Shown piece by piece: positions 25,264 through 34,603 of a stretch of DNA of 64,000 bases. Made by a program: the position numbers and the translations under genes. How positions within the stretch are numbered: the stretch's first letter is position 1; every line of letters starts with the position of its first letter. This DNA comes from an uncultured Desulfobacter sp. (lineage in GTDB: Bacteria; Desulfobacterota; Desulfobacteria; Desulfobacterales; Desulfobacteraceae): positions 4,114,501 through 4,178,500 of the forward strand of contig NZ_OY781882.1 in assembly GCF_963677125.1 (NCBI RefSeq). The letters are read 5' to 3'. The notes beneath the pieces were generated by a model. It was not told the DNA's origin and searched no databases. It saw only the letters and a list, made by a program, of their open reading frames with translations.

Positions 25264-28200
25264 ATGGTGTCCGTTAAGATGAATTTTAAATCCGTATTTA
25301 GCATAAAGTATTGCATGCGACTTTCGTTGATTCACCCCTTTTACAGCATTTTGATTGCCTGTTGCGTGCTGTTTCCAGCGGTTTTTGTCGAGGTTTCAGC
25401 AGCCTCTGATATGGGCGAAGAAGCCCTGCCGGCAATTTCAAAGCGCATATTGATATTGCATTCCTACCACAAAGGCTTCTCCTGGACCGACAATATCGAG
25501 GCTGGTATTAGAACGGTGCTGGATGGTTCACCCGTTGAAATTTTCACGGAGTATCTTGACAGCAAGCGCCAGTCGCTGGAAGCGGCTGGACCTAACATGT
25601 TTGAGTATCTGAATTGGAAATACAAAACCTTTCCCATTGATCTGCTGATTCTCTCCGATAACAATGCCCTGACCTTTCTTCAAAGCGATAAACAGCCTTT
25701 TTTTCCTGGTGTTCCAATTGTTTTTTGCGGCATAAACAACTTCCAGCCAACGCTTCTTAAAGGATTTGAAAATCGCATTACCGGCGTGGTGGAAAAGACC
25801 GATCCCGTCCGGACCCTTCAATTGATTCGCATGCTCCAGCCTAAAGCAGAAAAGCTTTATATTATTACCGGGACCACCCCCACCGGCGCAGCCGTCCAAA
25901 AAGAGGTTGAAGCCGCTTTAAATGCCGACAGTTTTGGATTTATGCCGGTGTGGCTTTGCGGATTGTCCACGGTTGAACTTCAGCAGGATCTGGCAGCGGT
26001 TTCCCCGGATGATGCTGTTTTGCTTGTGCTTTTCAACCGGGATAAAAATGGTGTGTACCATAGCAATGAGGCGGCAGCAGAGCTTATCGATCACGCTACC
26101 TTTGCCCCGGTATACGGCATGTGGGATTTTTACCTGGGCCACGGCATTGTCGGGGGAATGTTGGCAAGCTCCCGGGACCAGGGACAAGCTGCCGGAAAAC
26201 TTGCCGTTGAGATACTTCAGCAAAAAGGTCTTCCCCCTGTGATTACAGACAGTCCCAATGTTCCGATTTTTTTGTGGGACAAGCTTCGTTCCCATGGTTT
26301 AAATCCGGCTCTGCTGCCACCGGATGTGGAAATCCGCAACCGGCCGGATTCAAAAATATGGCCCGTTGCCATTGCCGCCGGACTGGGTTTTTTGCTTTTG
26401 GCTCTGGCTGGTCACAGCCTGATCAGTTTGTTTTCAAAGACAGACCCCTCTTTTTCCCGGTCTATGCCTGATGTTTTTCGCAGTAATCTGCGTCAGGCAC
26501 TTATTCTTTTGAGCGTTGTTCTGGTGACAGGTCTGGCGGTGCAATCCTGGTTTGCTGCTCAAAATGAGATGGCACAGATACGGCACAGCATTTTTAATGA
26601 AAGAAAAGATCTGATCCGGACCATCGTTAATCGGGCTGTGGATTATCTCAACTATGAGCGGCACCGCCTGACCCAGAAAGGCATCCCAATCGCAGAGATA
26701 AAAAGACAAATAATTAAGGGGTTGGAAACTTACGTTTATGCCCACGGGGAGGGGTATCTTTTTGTTTTTACGGATAAGGGGCTTGTACTGCTTAACCCGA
26801 TCCAGCCGGAACTGGTGGGTAAAAATCTTTCGGGCATCACTGATCCAAACGGCATAAAAGTCGTACAGAGCTTGATTGGTGCTGCCCATAAAGCCGGCGG
26901 CGGATTTGTTCGATATCAATGGAATAAGCCCAGTCTTGGTCGAGGCGTTCCGAAAATCTCATTTGCACGAAAAATTAATGACTGGGGCTGGGTAATCGGC
27001 AGTGGTCTATATCTGGATGATATCGAAGAAAATATTCAGTCCTTTGGAAAACAGCTGCGCAACAAATTTATTGTGGAGCTTTTAATCATCTTCAGCCTGA
27101 CATTAAGTGTGATTCTTATTTTAAAAATGGCCTCCCGCCGCTTGACCGCAAGTGTTGATAAAGAGCTTTTTCTGCTCCAGAGAGCCATTGCAGACCATGA
27201 TGTCAATGCTGGTGATTATACCTTTCATGAATTTAAAGCCATTGCGGCAATGGCTGACGACAGTTTTAAAGAGCTGGCCCGGACCCAAGCCTCTCTCGTG
27301 GATGCTGAATCCCGGCAACGGGAAATCCTTGAGCACCTGGATGCCGGTGTGGTTATTATCAGACAGTCCGATCATGTGATCCGTTATGTAAACCCGGCCG
27401 CCGCAAAACTCATCGGTACGGATCCGGATAGGATCATCGGCAATAAATGCATGCAATATATCTGTCCGACAGATAAAGGAAATTGCCCGATTATGGACCT
27501 TGGGCTGTCCATGGATAATAGTCGACGCCTGCTTTTAAATGCAGCGGGTGATGAAATTCCAATCATCAAAACCGTCCGGCCGTTTATATATAACGGGCAG
27601 CCGGCTCTTTTAGAAACCTTTGTGGATATCACAGAGCAGCAGCAAGCCGAAGATGCCCTTCGTGCTGAACGGGATCTTTTTGCGGCAGGACCGGTTATCA
27701 CCATTTCCTGGTTGCCTGAACGTCACTGGCCTGTGACCTTTGTATCTAAAAATGTATCCCAGATCCTGGGGTACACGCCGGAGCAGATGATGGACAGTGC
27801 TTTTATATATTCGGAATTGATACACCCCAATGACCTGACGCAGGTGTCTACTGAAGTGGCGGGATATATTAAAGACGGCACCTTGCATTTTGAGCAGACC
27901 TACAGGCTTCGTACCCGGAGCGGCGGCTATCGGTGGTTTTATGATTTTACCCGTCTGTTGCGTGACGATACCGGAAAGGTTGTTCAAGTTCACGGCTATA
28001 TGTTCGACCAAACCGATTATGTCAATGTGCAGATGCAGATTTCCAAAGAGCGCGAACGTCTGGCCAACGTTATTCGGGGAACGGATGTCGGAACCTGGGA
28101 ATGGAATGTCCAGACCGGAGAGACGGTCTTTAACGAACGATGGGCTCGGATTTGCGGTTATAGTCTTGGGGAATTGTCACCGGTTTCCATCGACACCTGG

Positions 28201-30588
28201 ACGCAGCTGGCACACCCGGACGATTTAAAAACGTCGGAACTCCATTTAGCAAGGCATTTTGCAGGCGAGCTTGAAATTTACGATATTGAATGCAGGATGA
28301 AGCACAAGAACGGGCACTGGGTCTGGGTGCAGGATAAAGGCAGGGTGATTTCCAGAACCCCTGATGGTAAGCCGTTGATGATGTTCGGTACCCATACGGA
28401 CATCACCGAGCGCAAACAGGCCCAGGAGGGGCTGAAGCACTCTTTAATGGAAACCGAGCAGGCCAACGCGGCACTTAAAAAGGCCCAAAACAAATTGATG
28501 ACCGTTAATGAAGATTTGAAAAATCAGACAGCCCTGGCAACGCAGATGGCAGACAGGGCAAAGAAAGCAACCCGGTCAAAAAGCGAGTTTCTGGCCAATA
28601 TGAGCCATGAAATCCGGACACCCATGAACGGTATTATGGGTATGACAGGTCTGCTGCTGGATACAAATCTCTCCGATGAACAACACCTATTCACGAGCAA
28701 TATTAAATCCAGTGCCGACGCGCTTTTGATATTGATCAACGATATCCTGGATTTTTCAAAAATTGAGGCCGGCAAACTGGATATGGAAATTCTGGATTTT
28801 GAATTGCCGGCGTTTCTTGATGATTTTGCCCAGACGATGGCCCTGAAGGCACATGAAAAAGATCTGGAATTGATCTGCGGAGTTTCTCCCGATGTACCGG
28901 GATTGCTTCAAGGAGACCCAGGCCGTCTTCGCCAGATTCTAATCAATTTGACCAGTAATGCCATTAAGTTTACCAAGGCCGGTGAGGTGGTAATACAGGT
29001 GCAACTCAAACATGAAACCCAAGAAGATGTCCTGATTTACTTTTCCGTAAAGGATACCGGAGTGGGCATCCCCCTGGACAAACAGGATCGCCTGTTTGAA
29101 CAGTTTGCCCAGGTGGATGCCTCTATTACCCGCAAGTACGGCGGTACAGGGCTGGGTCTTGCCATATCTAAAAAATTGGTTCAACTGATGAATGGAGATA
29201 TTGGCTTTATTTCACCGGTTCCAGAAATCAGTCCGTCGGAAAGTCTCTCTCTAGGCTGCCTGTTTTGGTTTACAGCCCAATTTAAAAAGCAGTCCAAATC
29301 TAAAATCGGCCATGATGATACAATCATGGCGGATCGACTGAAAAATGTCCGTATTTTAATCGTTGATGATAATCGAAGTAACCGGGAAATGTTAATGGGA
29401 CAATTGGTCGGCATGGGGGCTAACGTGTCTGAAGCGGAAGATGCCAAAACTGCTTTGGAAAAAATACAAAGCACAGCACGGCAAGATTTGTTTTATGACC
29501 TTGCAATACTGGATATGCAGATGCCCGGCATGACCGGAGATGCGCTTGGCATAGCCATTAAAAATGAGCCCTTCGGGGCAGATATTAAATTAGTGATGAT
29601 GATGCCCATAGGTCTGCGTGGGGATATGGGGCATTTTGAATCCGTTGGTTTTTCAGCATATCTTACCAAACCGGTGCGGAACTTGGAACTTGGGGATACA
29701 CTGGCGACCGTTCTTTTTGGTGACTCGGCCGATAAGAAAGAAAGTGGCCGGATTCGACATTCAGACGATAAAACCAAACAGTCCCATGTGAGGATTCTTC
29801 TAGCAGAAGACAATATTACAAACCAGATCGTTGCCAAGGGTATTCTGGAAAAATTCGGTTATTATGTCGACGCTGTAGCAAACGGTATAGATGCGGTCCG
29901 TTCCCTTGAAAAGATTCCATATGACTTGGTGTTGATGGATTTGCAGATGCCTGAACTGGACGGACTTGAGGCCACCCGAATGATCCGTAATACGGCATCC
30001 GGCGTTATTCACCCGGATATCCCGGTCATTGCCATGACGGCCAATGCCATGGCAGGTGATCGGGAAAAGTGCCTGAATGCAGGCATGAATGATTATATCA
30101 GCAAACCCGTGGATCCGATCATCCTCGTAGAAAAAATTAATAAGTGGCTCAATTTCATCCAGCCCCGTAATCCGGAACGATCTACCGTGGATGATAAAAA
30201 CATGGACGAGAAAAAAAACGTGGAATATGAACCGGATACGTTCAATCCGGAGAGGCTGGCTGCCAACCTTATGGAAGACAAACAACTTATCACATCGGCC
30301 ATCGGTACCTTTCTTGAGGACATGCCGGCGCAACTCGATATTTTGACAAAACTTATCAAACAGGGTCAGGCGCAAAAAGGCGGTGCCCAGGCCCATAAAA
30401 TAAAGGGTGCATCCAGTTATGTGGCGGCAGGCGCTTTTCAGGAAACCGCTTTGAAAATTGAACAGACGGCCAAAGCCGGGGATCTAAAGAGCCTTGAGCA
30501 GCTTTTACCGGAATTATGTGCGCAGTTTTCTAAACTTAAATGCGATTTAGAAGATTATTCGAGGCATTTAACAGCATCGGATCATTGA
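25264..30588 (+). CDS. Very large hybrid sensor kinase with ABC-type binding domain and Cache domain
   Basis: About 1774 residues from the ATG at 25264; a TTG at 25177 and ATGs at 25279 and 25315 are alternatives, none with a clear ribosome site. In order: a signal segment (ending near VSAASD), a periplasmic ABC-substrate-binding-like domain (ILILHSYHKGFSWTDNI, then IVGGMLASSRDQGQAAGKLA), a membrane helix, a second periplasmic Cache domain (GEGYLFVFTDKGLVLLNP, WGWVIGSGLYLDD), and another helix. Then come three PAS domains, HisKA (His1115 in MSHEIRTPMNG), HATPase, two receivers (the second with LVLMDLQMPELDG) and Hpt (AHKIKGASSYV). Two extracytoplasmic sensors suggest dual-ligand input. A REC-Hpt gene follows after 26 bases. 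Confidence 0.88.
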   Translation: MVSVKMNFKSVFSIKYCMRLSLIHPFYSILIACCVLFPAVFVEVSAASDMGEEALPAISKRILILHSYHKGFSWTDNIEAGIRTVLDGSPVEIFTEYLDSKRQSLEAAGPNMFEYLNWKYKTFPIDLLILSDNNALTFLQSDKQPFFPGVPIVFCGINNFQPTLLKGFENRITGVVEKTDPVRTLQLIRMLQPKAEKLYIITGTTPTGAAVQKEVEAALNADSFGFMPVWLCGLSTVELQQDLAAVSPDDAVLLVLFNRDKNGVYHSNEAAAELIDHATFAPVYGMWDFYLGHGIVGGMLASSRDQGQAAGKLAVEILQQKGLPPVITDSPNVPIFLWDKLRSHGLNPALLPPDVEIRNRPDSKIWPVAIAAGLGFLLLALAGHSLISLFSKTDPSFSRSMPDVFRSNLRQALILLSVVLVTGLAVQSWFAAQNEMAQIRHSIFNERKDLIRTIVNRAVDYLNYERHRLTQKGIPIAEIKRQIIKGLETYVYAHGEGYLFVFTDKGLVLLNPIQPELVGKNLSGITDPNGIKVVQSLIGAAHKAGGGFVRYQWNKPSLGRGVPKISFARKINDWGWVIGSGLYLDDIEENIQSFGKQLRNKFIVELLIIFSLTLSVILILKMASRRLTASVDKELFLLQRAIADHDVNAGDYTFHEFKAIAAMADDSFKELARTQASLVDAESRQREILEHLDAGVVIIRQSDHVIRYVNPAAAKLIGTDPDRIIGNKCMQYICPTDKGNCPIMDLGLSMDNSRRLLLNAAGDEIPIIKTVRPFIYNGQPALLETFVDITEQQQAEDALRAERDLFAAGPVITISWLPERHWPVTFVSKNVSQILGYTPEQMMDSAFIYSELIHPNDLTQVSTEVAGYIKDGTLHFEQTYRLRTRSGGYRWFYDFTRLLRDDTGKVVQVHGYMFDQTDYVNVQMQISKERERLANVIRGTDVGTWEWNVQTGETVFNERWARICGYSLGELSPVSIDTWTQLAHPDDLKTSELHLARHFAGELEIYDIECRMKHKNGHWVWVQDKGRVISRTPDGKPLMMFGTHTDITERKQAQEGLKHSLMETEQANAALKKAQNKLMTVNEDLKNQTALATQMADRAKKATRSKSEFLANMSHEIRTPMNGIMGMTGLLLDTNLSDEQHLFTSNIKSSADALLILINDILDFSKIEAGKLDMEILDFELPAFLDDFAQTMALKAHEKDLELICGVSPDVPGLLQGDPGRLRQILINLTSNAIKFTKAGEVVIQVQLKHETQEDVLIYFSVKDTGVGIPLDKQDRLFEQFAQVDASITRKYGGTGLGLAISKKLVQLMNGDIGFISPVPEISPSESLSLGCLFWFTAQFKKQSKSKIGHDDTIMADRLKNVRILIVDDNRSNREMLMGQLVGMGANVSEAEDAKTALEKIQSTARQDLFYDLAILDMQMPGMTGDALGIAIKNEPFGADIKLVMMMPIGLRGDMGHFESVGFSAYLTKPVRNLELGDTLATVLFGDSADKKESGRIRHSDDKTKQSHVRILLAEDNITNQIVAKGILEKFGYYVDAVANGIDAVRSLEKIPYDLVLMDLQMPELDGLEATRMIRNTASGVIHPDIPVIAMTANAMAGDREKCLNAGMNDYISKPVDPIILVEKINKWLNFIQPRNPERSTVDDKNMDEKKNVEYEPDTFNPERLAANLMEDKQLITSAIGTFLEDMPAQLDILTKLIKQGQAQKGGAQAHKIKGASSYVAAGAFQETALKIEQTAKAGDLKSLEQLLPELCAQFSKLKCDLEDYSRHLTASDH

Positions 30589-30614
30589 TATGAATAAAAC
30601 TATCAGGTGAAATT

Positions 30615-31409
30615 ATGAATGATAAAAAGGTGTTTTCCGGTGGGTATTACATTTTACTGGCCGAAGATGACAAAATGAATCAGGTGGTTGTCACAGGCCT
30701 GATCAAAATGTTGAATTTAGGCCGGGTTGAAATTGTAGAAAACGGCAAAGAGGCTGTAAAAATGTTCAGCTCACATCGTTTTGACCTGATTTTAATGGAT
30801 GGAGAGATGCCGGAAATGAATGGTATTAATGCCGCACTTGCCATCAGAGCTATTGAAAAGGACAAGAATTTGTCACCAACACCAATCATTGCCCTGACGG
30901 CCCATACCACGAAGGAGGACAAAAATCTTTTTTTGAATAGTGGTATGGATGAATTTTTGGAAAAGCCCCTTAATATAGACGCATTGGCCAAAGCAGTTCA
31001 AAAGGTTATCCGGCAGGGAAGTTTTAATGCAAAGCCCAAAGAGACCCAGGAGATAGACATGACCATAGACGTGCAGGAACTAAAACGGATCATGGGGGGC
31101 GAAAAATCTCTTTTAGATCAATGTCTGCAGGCCTTTGAAACCGACTACCCGTTACTCATGTCAAAGATGACGGCTTGTATTGAAAAAGATGAGTATGGTG
31201 AATTAAAAGAAAATGCACATCGTTTGAAGGGAATGCTCAAATATTTAGCAGCCCACAATGCCGCCGATCTGGCAGAACAACTCGAATCACAGGGAGGTGC
31301 CGGGAATGCTGAAAGCGCGGATCTCACTGTTCTGGTTCAGGCGTTAGATAGTGAGTGTCTGAAAATCATAGACAGAATCAAGCAGGTATTGGCGGGGGAG
31401 TTTTCCTGA
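30615..31409 (+). CDS. Response regulator with Hpt domain
   Basis: A 264-residue phosphorelay protein. The receiver (residues 10-130) has LLAEDDKMNQ, phosphoacceptor Asp62 in LILMDGEMP, and EKPL. The Hpt domain (about 150-260) has HRLKGMLKYLAA with the phosphorylatable His. AGGTGA precedes the ATG. It follows the giant kinase by 26 bases and is presumably its relay partner. Its two domains are closely similar in order and wording to the C-terminus of the 847-residue kinase at 18657-21200, which suggests duplication and detachment. Confidence 0.9.
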   Translation: MNDKKVFSGGYYILLAEDDKMNQVVVTGLIKMLNLGRVEIVENGKEAVKMFSSHRFDLILMDGEMPEMNGINAALAIRAIEKDKNLSPTPIIALTAHTTKEDKNLFLNSGMDEFLEKPLNIDALAKAVQKVIRQGSFNAKPKETQEIDMTIDVQELKRIMGGEKSLLDQCLQAFETDYPLLMSKMTACIEKDEYGELKENAHRLKGMLKYLAAHNAADLAEQLESQGGAGNAESADLTVLVQALDSECLKIIDRIKQVLAGEFS

Positions 31410-31434
31410 TAGCCGGAATGCTGGGTACAAACAT

Positions 31435-31478
31435 AAAAAAGGCCGATCTCACACATAACTTTGTGGATCGGCCTTTTC
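31435..31478. terminator. Bidirectional terminator between REC-Hpt gene and korC
   Basis: GGCCGATC (31441-31448) pairs with GATCGGCC (31466-31473), flanked by A6 on one side and T4 on the other. It therefore works on both strands between convergent genes. The stem is the same as in the pyc terminator at 13867. Confidence 0.88.
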
Positions 31479-31527
31479 TTTATTCAAGTCGGCTTAACTT
31501 AAAACTTCAATCTGTTTGACTGGGGTT

Positions 31528-32067
31528 CTAAGCAGCTTCTTTACCAAGCTTAATGCCAAGTTCCAGAGCCTGCGTGTTCAGATCAAAGAAAGCCGGGGGC
31601 ATGGCATCCTTGATAACGCTGATAGCTGATTCGGGTTTACAGATGCCTGTTGCACCGATCAGAGCGCCAACAACGCACACACTGTAAACAATCGGTTTTC
31701 CGAGTTCTTTAACAACTGTGTCATACATAGGCAATGCCAGGATCTTTGCATTAACATTGCCGGTTGTAACATATCTTGGGTCAACGATCATAAGCCCACC
31801 GGGTTTAATCACGTTGACATATTTATCATAGCCTTCCTGCATCAAGGCGACAAAAACATCAGCCTCTTCAACTTTGGGGTAATAAAGATTGCCGTCTGAA
31901 ATTAAAATGTCGGCACGGGTCGCGCCGCCACGGGCCGCAGCGCCGTAGCTCTGGGACTGAATAGCGTTTTTGCCCTCAAATATTGTAGCTGATCTGGCAA
32001 GGATAATGGCTGTAGTGATGACCCCTTGTCCGCCAGAAGCTGTAAAAACCATTCCTGTTGATTCCAT
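31528..32067 (-). CDS. korC: 2-oxoglutarate:ferredoxin oxidoreductase, gamma subunit
   Basis: 179 residues of the gamma (catalytic domain III) subunit: FTASGGQGVITTAIILARSA and QSYGAAARGGATRADILIS are diagnostic. It is the last gene of korDABC. The complex oxidatively decarboxylates 2-oxoglutarate with CoA to succinyl-CoA and reduces ferredoxin, completing with isocitrate dehydrogenase the oxidative branch of the citric acid cycle. The related 2-oxoacid oxidoreductases (Vor, Ior) share this fold. The four-gene order and the citric-acid-cycle context favour 2-oxoglutarate. Confidence 0.88.
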   Translation of the reverse strand: MESTGMVFTASGGQGVITTAIILARSATIFEGKNAIQSQSYGAAARGGATRADILISDGNLYYPKVEEADVFVALMQEGYDKYVNVIKPGGLMIVDPRYVTTGNVNAKILALPMYDTVVKELGKPIVYSVCVVGALIGATGICKPESAISVIKDAMPPAFFDLNTQALELGIKLGKEAA

Positions 32068-32072
32068 TGTGC

Positions 32073-32888
32073 CTATCCTTTCTTCATTACCTTGTCAATG
32101 ACGTTTGTTTGGTAAGCGTCGCAATATTCGAGTGCTTCTTCATCAACAAAAACGCCGCGTTGAATAAGATCCGGATTTTCTGCCAGTTTTTTGGAACCCA
32201 TGGGTACGGTATTGTCCTTGTACCATTCCATCATCTGGGGCGCCTCTCCGGCCTTGTTCTTTCTGCCGAACTGGGTGGGGCACATGGACAGAATTTCAAC
32301 AACTGAAAAGCCTTTGTGTTCAATAGCTTTTCTGATTGTATTCTGGGCTTCTTTGGCATGGTAAACGGTAGTTCTTGCCACAAACGTTGCTCCTGCGCCT
32401 TTGGCCAGTTCAACCAGGTCAAAGGAACGATCGGGAACACCATAGGGTGCTGTACTTGCTTTTACACCACAGCCGGACATGGGAGAGTACTGTCCGCCGG
32501 TCATGCCGTAGATCCGGTTGTTCATGACGATGGCTGTAATATCGATATTTCTTCTGCAGGCATGGATGAAGTGGTTGCCGCCGATGGCCGTGGAGTCACC
32601 GTCACCAAAGGGAACAATAACTTTCAGGTTGGGGTTGGCAAGCTTAACACCTGTGGCAGTCGGAAGGGCCCTGCCGTGCATGGTATGTGCGGTGTTGAAA
32701 TCCAGATAACCGGAGATTCTTGAAGAACATCCGATACCGGAGACTACGGAAACCTCATCATTTTCTAATCCCAGATCATGGATGGCCCGGAGAAGAGCAC
32801 CCATAACAGTTCCGTGTCCACAACCCGGACACCACATCTGGGGGAAAAATTGGGCCCGGATATATTTTTTTACATCAAATTCGCTCAT
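32073..32888 (-). CDS. korB: 2-oxoglutarate:ferredoxin oxidoreductase, beta subunit (TPP-binding)
   Basis: 271 residues. It binds thiamine diphosphate and contributes to a 4Fe-4S site: CPGCGHG with Cys20 and Cys23 near the start, the TPP motif beginning GDGDSTAIGGNHFIHA, then NNRIYGMTGGQYSP. The final part PTQFGRKN is characteristic of the 2-oxoglutarate type. It lies between korA (1-base gap) and korC (5-base gap), giving tight translational coupling. A strong GGAAAGGGGG precedes the ATG. Confidence 0.92.
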   Translation of the reverse strand: MSEFDVKKYIRAQFFPQMWCPGCGHGTVMGALLRAIHDLGLENDEVSVVSGIGCSSRISGYLDFNTAHTMHGRALPTATGVKLANPNLKVIVPFGDGDSTAIGGNHFIHACRRNIDITAIVMNNRIYGMTGGQYSPMSGCGVKASTAPYGVPDRSFDLVELAKGAGATFVARTTVYHAKEAQNTIRKAIEHKGFSVVEILSMCPTQFGRKNKAGEAPQMMEWYKDNTVPMGSKKLAENPDLIQRGVFVDEEALEYCDAYQTNVIDKVMKKG

Positions 32889-32889
32889 G

Positions 32890-34041
32890 TTATACCCCCT
32901 TTCCTGTGATCATTCTCAAAGCAGCTTTAATGTCGGTGGGTTTGATGATTTGGTTGTCAACCCGGTTAGAGAAGTAAACCTTTTCAGGCTCAGCCACAAC
33001 ACGTTTTACCTCGTTGACAATCTGGCCCATATTCATTTCAGCTACAATCACGGCCTTTCTATCGGCACATTTTTCTCTGACAATGTCATCTGCAAAGGGC
33101 CATACAACCTGAAGCTCTAAAACGCCGACCTTGATGCCAAACTGATTGCGATAGTCTTCGGCAGCCTGGAGGGCGGATCTGGTTGTTGTGCCATAGGCAA
33201 CGATGACATAGTCGGCATCATCCATGTAGTATTCTTTGTACATGGCGATATCGTTGGCTTTACTTTCAATTTTATCTACCAGATGGTGGATCAGTGCATC
33301 AACATTTGCAGGGCTGACGTCGGGAAAACCCATAATGTTATGATGAAGACCGGTCACATGGAAACGATGGCCTGCACCGAAATCGGACATGGGACGCTGG
33401 CCGTTTTCATCGGTAAGATAGGGATAGTATTGTTCACCTACGGGGATCGTGGTTCTGATTCTGTCCACCACTTCGATCTCGCCGGGCTCAGGAATGACCA
33501 CTTTTTCTCTCAAGTGCTGAGTGGCCTCGTCAAACATAAGAACAACAGGTGTCCGGTATTGTTCTGCGAGGTTAAACGCTTTAACCGTAATTTTAAATAC
33601 ATCCTGAAGGTTGGAAGCCGTCATGGCAATAATGCTGTGATCGCCATGGGAGCCCCATCTGGCCTGCATTGTGTCACCCTGGGCGACGTGAGTGGGGTTA
33701 CCTGTGGATGGTCCGCCTCTCTGGATATTTGCGATAACACAGGGGACCTCAGCCATACAGGCGTATCCGATGCCTTCCTGCTTCAAGGAGAAGCCGGGGC
33801 CGGAAGTTGCGGTCATAACCTTTTTTCCGGCAAGGGCTGCGCCGATGATACAGGCCATGGATGCAATTTCGTCTTCCATCTGGATAAATTTGCCACCTCT
33901 TTTGGGAAGTGCAGCAGACAGACCCTCTGCAACTTCTGAAGACGGCGTGATGGGATAACCTGCAAAAAAGTCACACCCGGCATACAGGGCGCCTTCAATA
34001 CAGGCATCACTTCCTGGAATAAATTGTATATTTTCAGCCAT
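32890..34041 (-). CDS. korA: 2-oxoglutarate:ferredoxin oxidoreductase, alpha subunit
   Basis: 383 residues of the pyrimidine-binding and transketolase-C-like alpha subunit: GALYAGCDFFAGYPITPSSE at the N-terminus, then MATSGPGFSLKQEGIGY-type sequence (ATSGPGFSLKQEG) and QRGGPSTGNPT. The last is a hallmark of KorA. It is the second gene of korDABC, starting 3 bases after korD. Together with korB and korC it forms the catalytic core. Confidence 0.93.
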   Translation of the reverse strand: MAENIQFIPGSDACIEGALYAGCDFFAGYPITPSSEVAEGLSAALPKRGGKFIQMEDEIASMACIIGAALAGKKVMTATSGPGFSLKQEGIGYACMAEVPCVIANIQRGGPSTGNPTHVAQGDTMQARWGSHGDHSIIAMTASNLQDVFKITVKAFNLAEQYRTPVVLMFDEATQHLREKVVIPEPGEIEVVDRIRTTIPVGEQYYPYLTDENGQRPMSDFGAGHRFHVTGLHHNIMGFPDVSPANVDALIHHLVDKIESKANDIAMYKEYYMDDADYVIVAYGTTTRSALQAAEDYRNQFGIKVGVLELQVVWPFADDIVREKCADRKAVIVAEMNMGQIVNEVKRVVAEPEKVYFSNRVDNQIIKPTDIKAALRMITGKGV

Positions 34042-34044
34042 TAT

Positions 34045-34257
34045 TTATTCCCCCTCCTCAACTAAAATTTGAATTGCCAGATCAGGGCACCGAAGTTCGC
34101 AAAGTTTGCATCCAATGCAGTCTTCAGGGCGGGCTGCTACAGCTTTTTCCTCGCTGTTCAGTTCCAGAACCTGTTTGGGGCAGAAGTGAACGCAAATGCC
34201 GCACCCCTTGCACCAGCTCTTGTCAATAATGTGTTTGACGGTTTTTCCTTTTGCCAT
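34045..34257 (-). CDS. korD: 2-oxoglutarate:ferredoxin oxidoreductase, ferredoxin-like delta subunit
   Basis: 70 residues with two 4Fe-4S binding motifs, CKGCGICVHFCP and CIGCKLCELRCP. It carries electrons from the TPP core to soluble ferredoxin. First gene of the operon, preceded by GAGGAAATT. The 346-base region upstream must contain the operon promoter. Confidence 0.92.
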   Translation of the reverse strand: MAKGKTVKHIIDKSWCKGCGICVHFCPKQVLELNSEEKAVAARPEDCIGCKLCELRCPDLAIQILVEEGE

Positions 34258-34603
34258 AATTTCCTCATCCTCGGTTTAAACCGGATTAAAATTGGGCATG
34301 TGTTAATGAGATCTAAATGTGCTTGTCAAAACTTTCCAAATGCAATCATTATGGACAGAACTTGTATTGGAACCAAGGGGTGCCCATAACGAATATGGAA
34401 AGGTTGCTCTCAGTTGCTTCATAAGGTTTAAGGATAAATCTAACTGCCGCATCTCTAAAATTTTGTCACCCATGGTTGATTAAAAATTTTTACCATCCTG
34501 CTCTATCAAAAATAAAATCTGTTTACAACTTTTTTCTTACATTTTTTAAACAGACTCTGAAGATCCCTTGTTTATTGCCTTTCGATGCTTTACATTTTTT
34601 ATC
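34258..34603. other. Intergenic region between korDABC and the glycosyltransferase gene
   Basis: This is an AT-rich divergent region of about 346 bases. I see no repeat copy, RNA gene or strong palindrome. The korDABC promoter must lie here but could not be placed. Confidence 0.5.

Noticed and set aside
29800..30396. 198-residue open frame antisense to the giant hybrid kinase
   Set aside because: Shadow frame opposite receiver and Hpt domains; no independent support.
33283..33939. 218-residue open frame antisense to korA
   Set aside because: Shadow of a well-supported gene with no recognisable motif.
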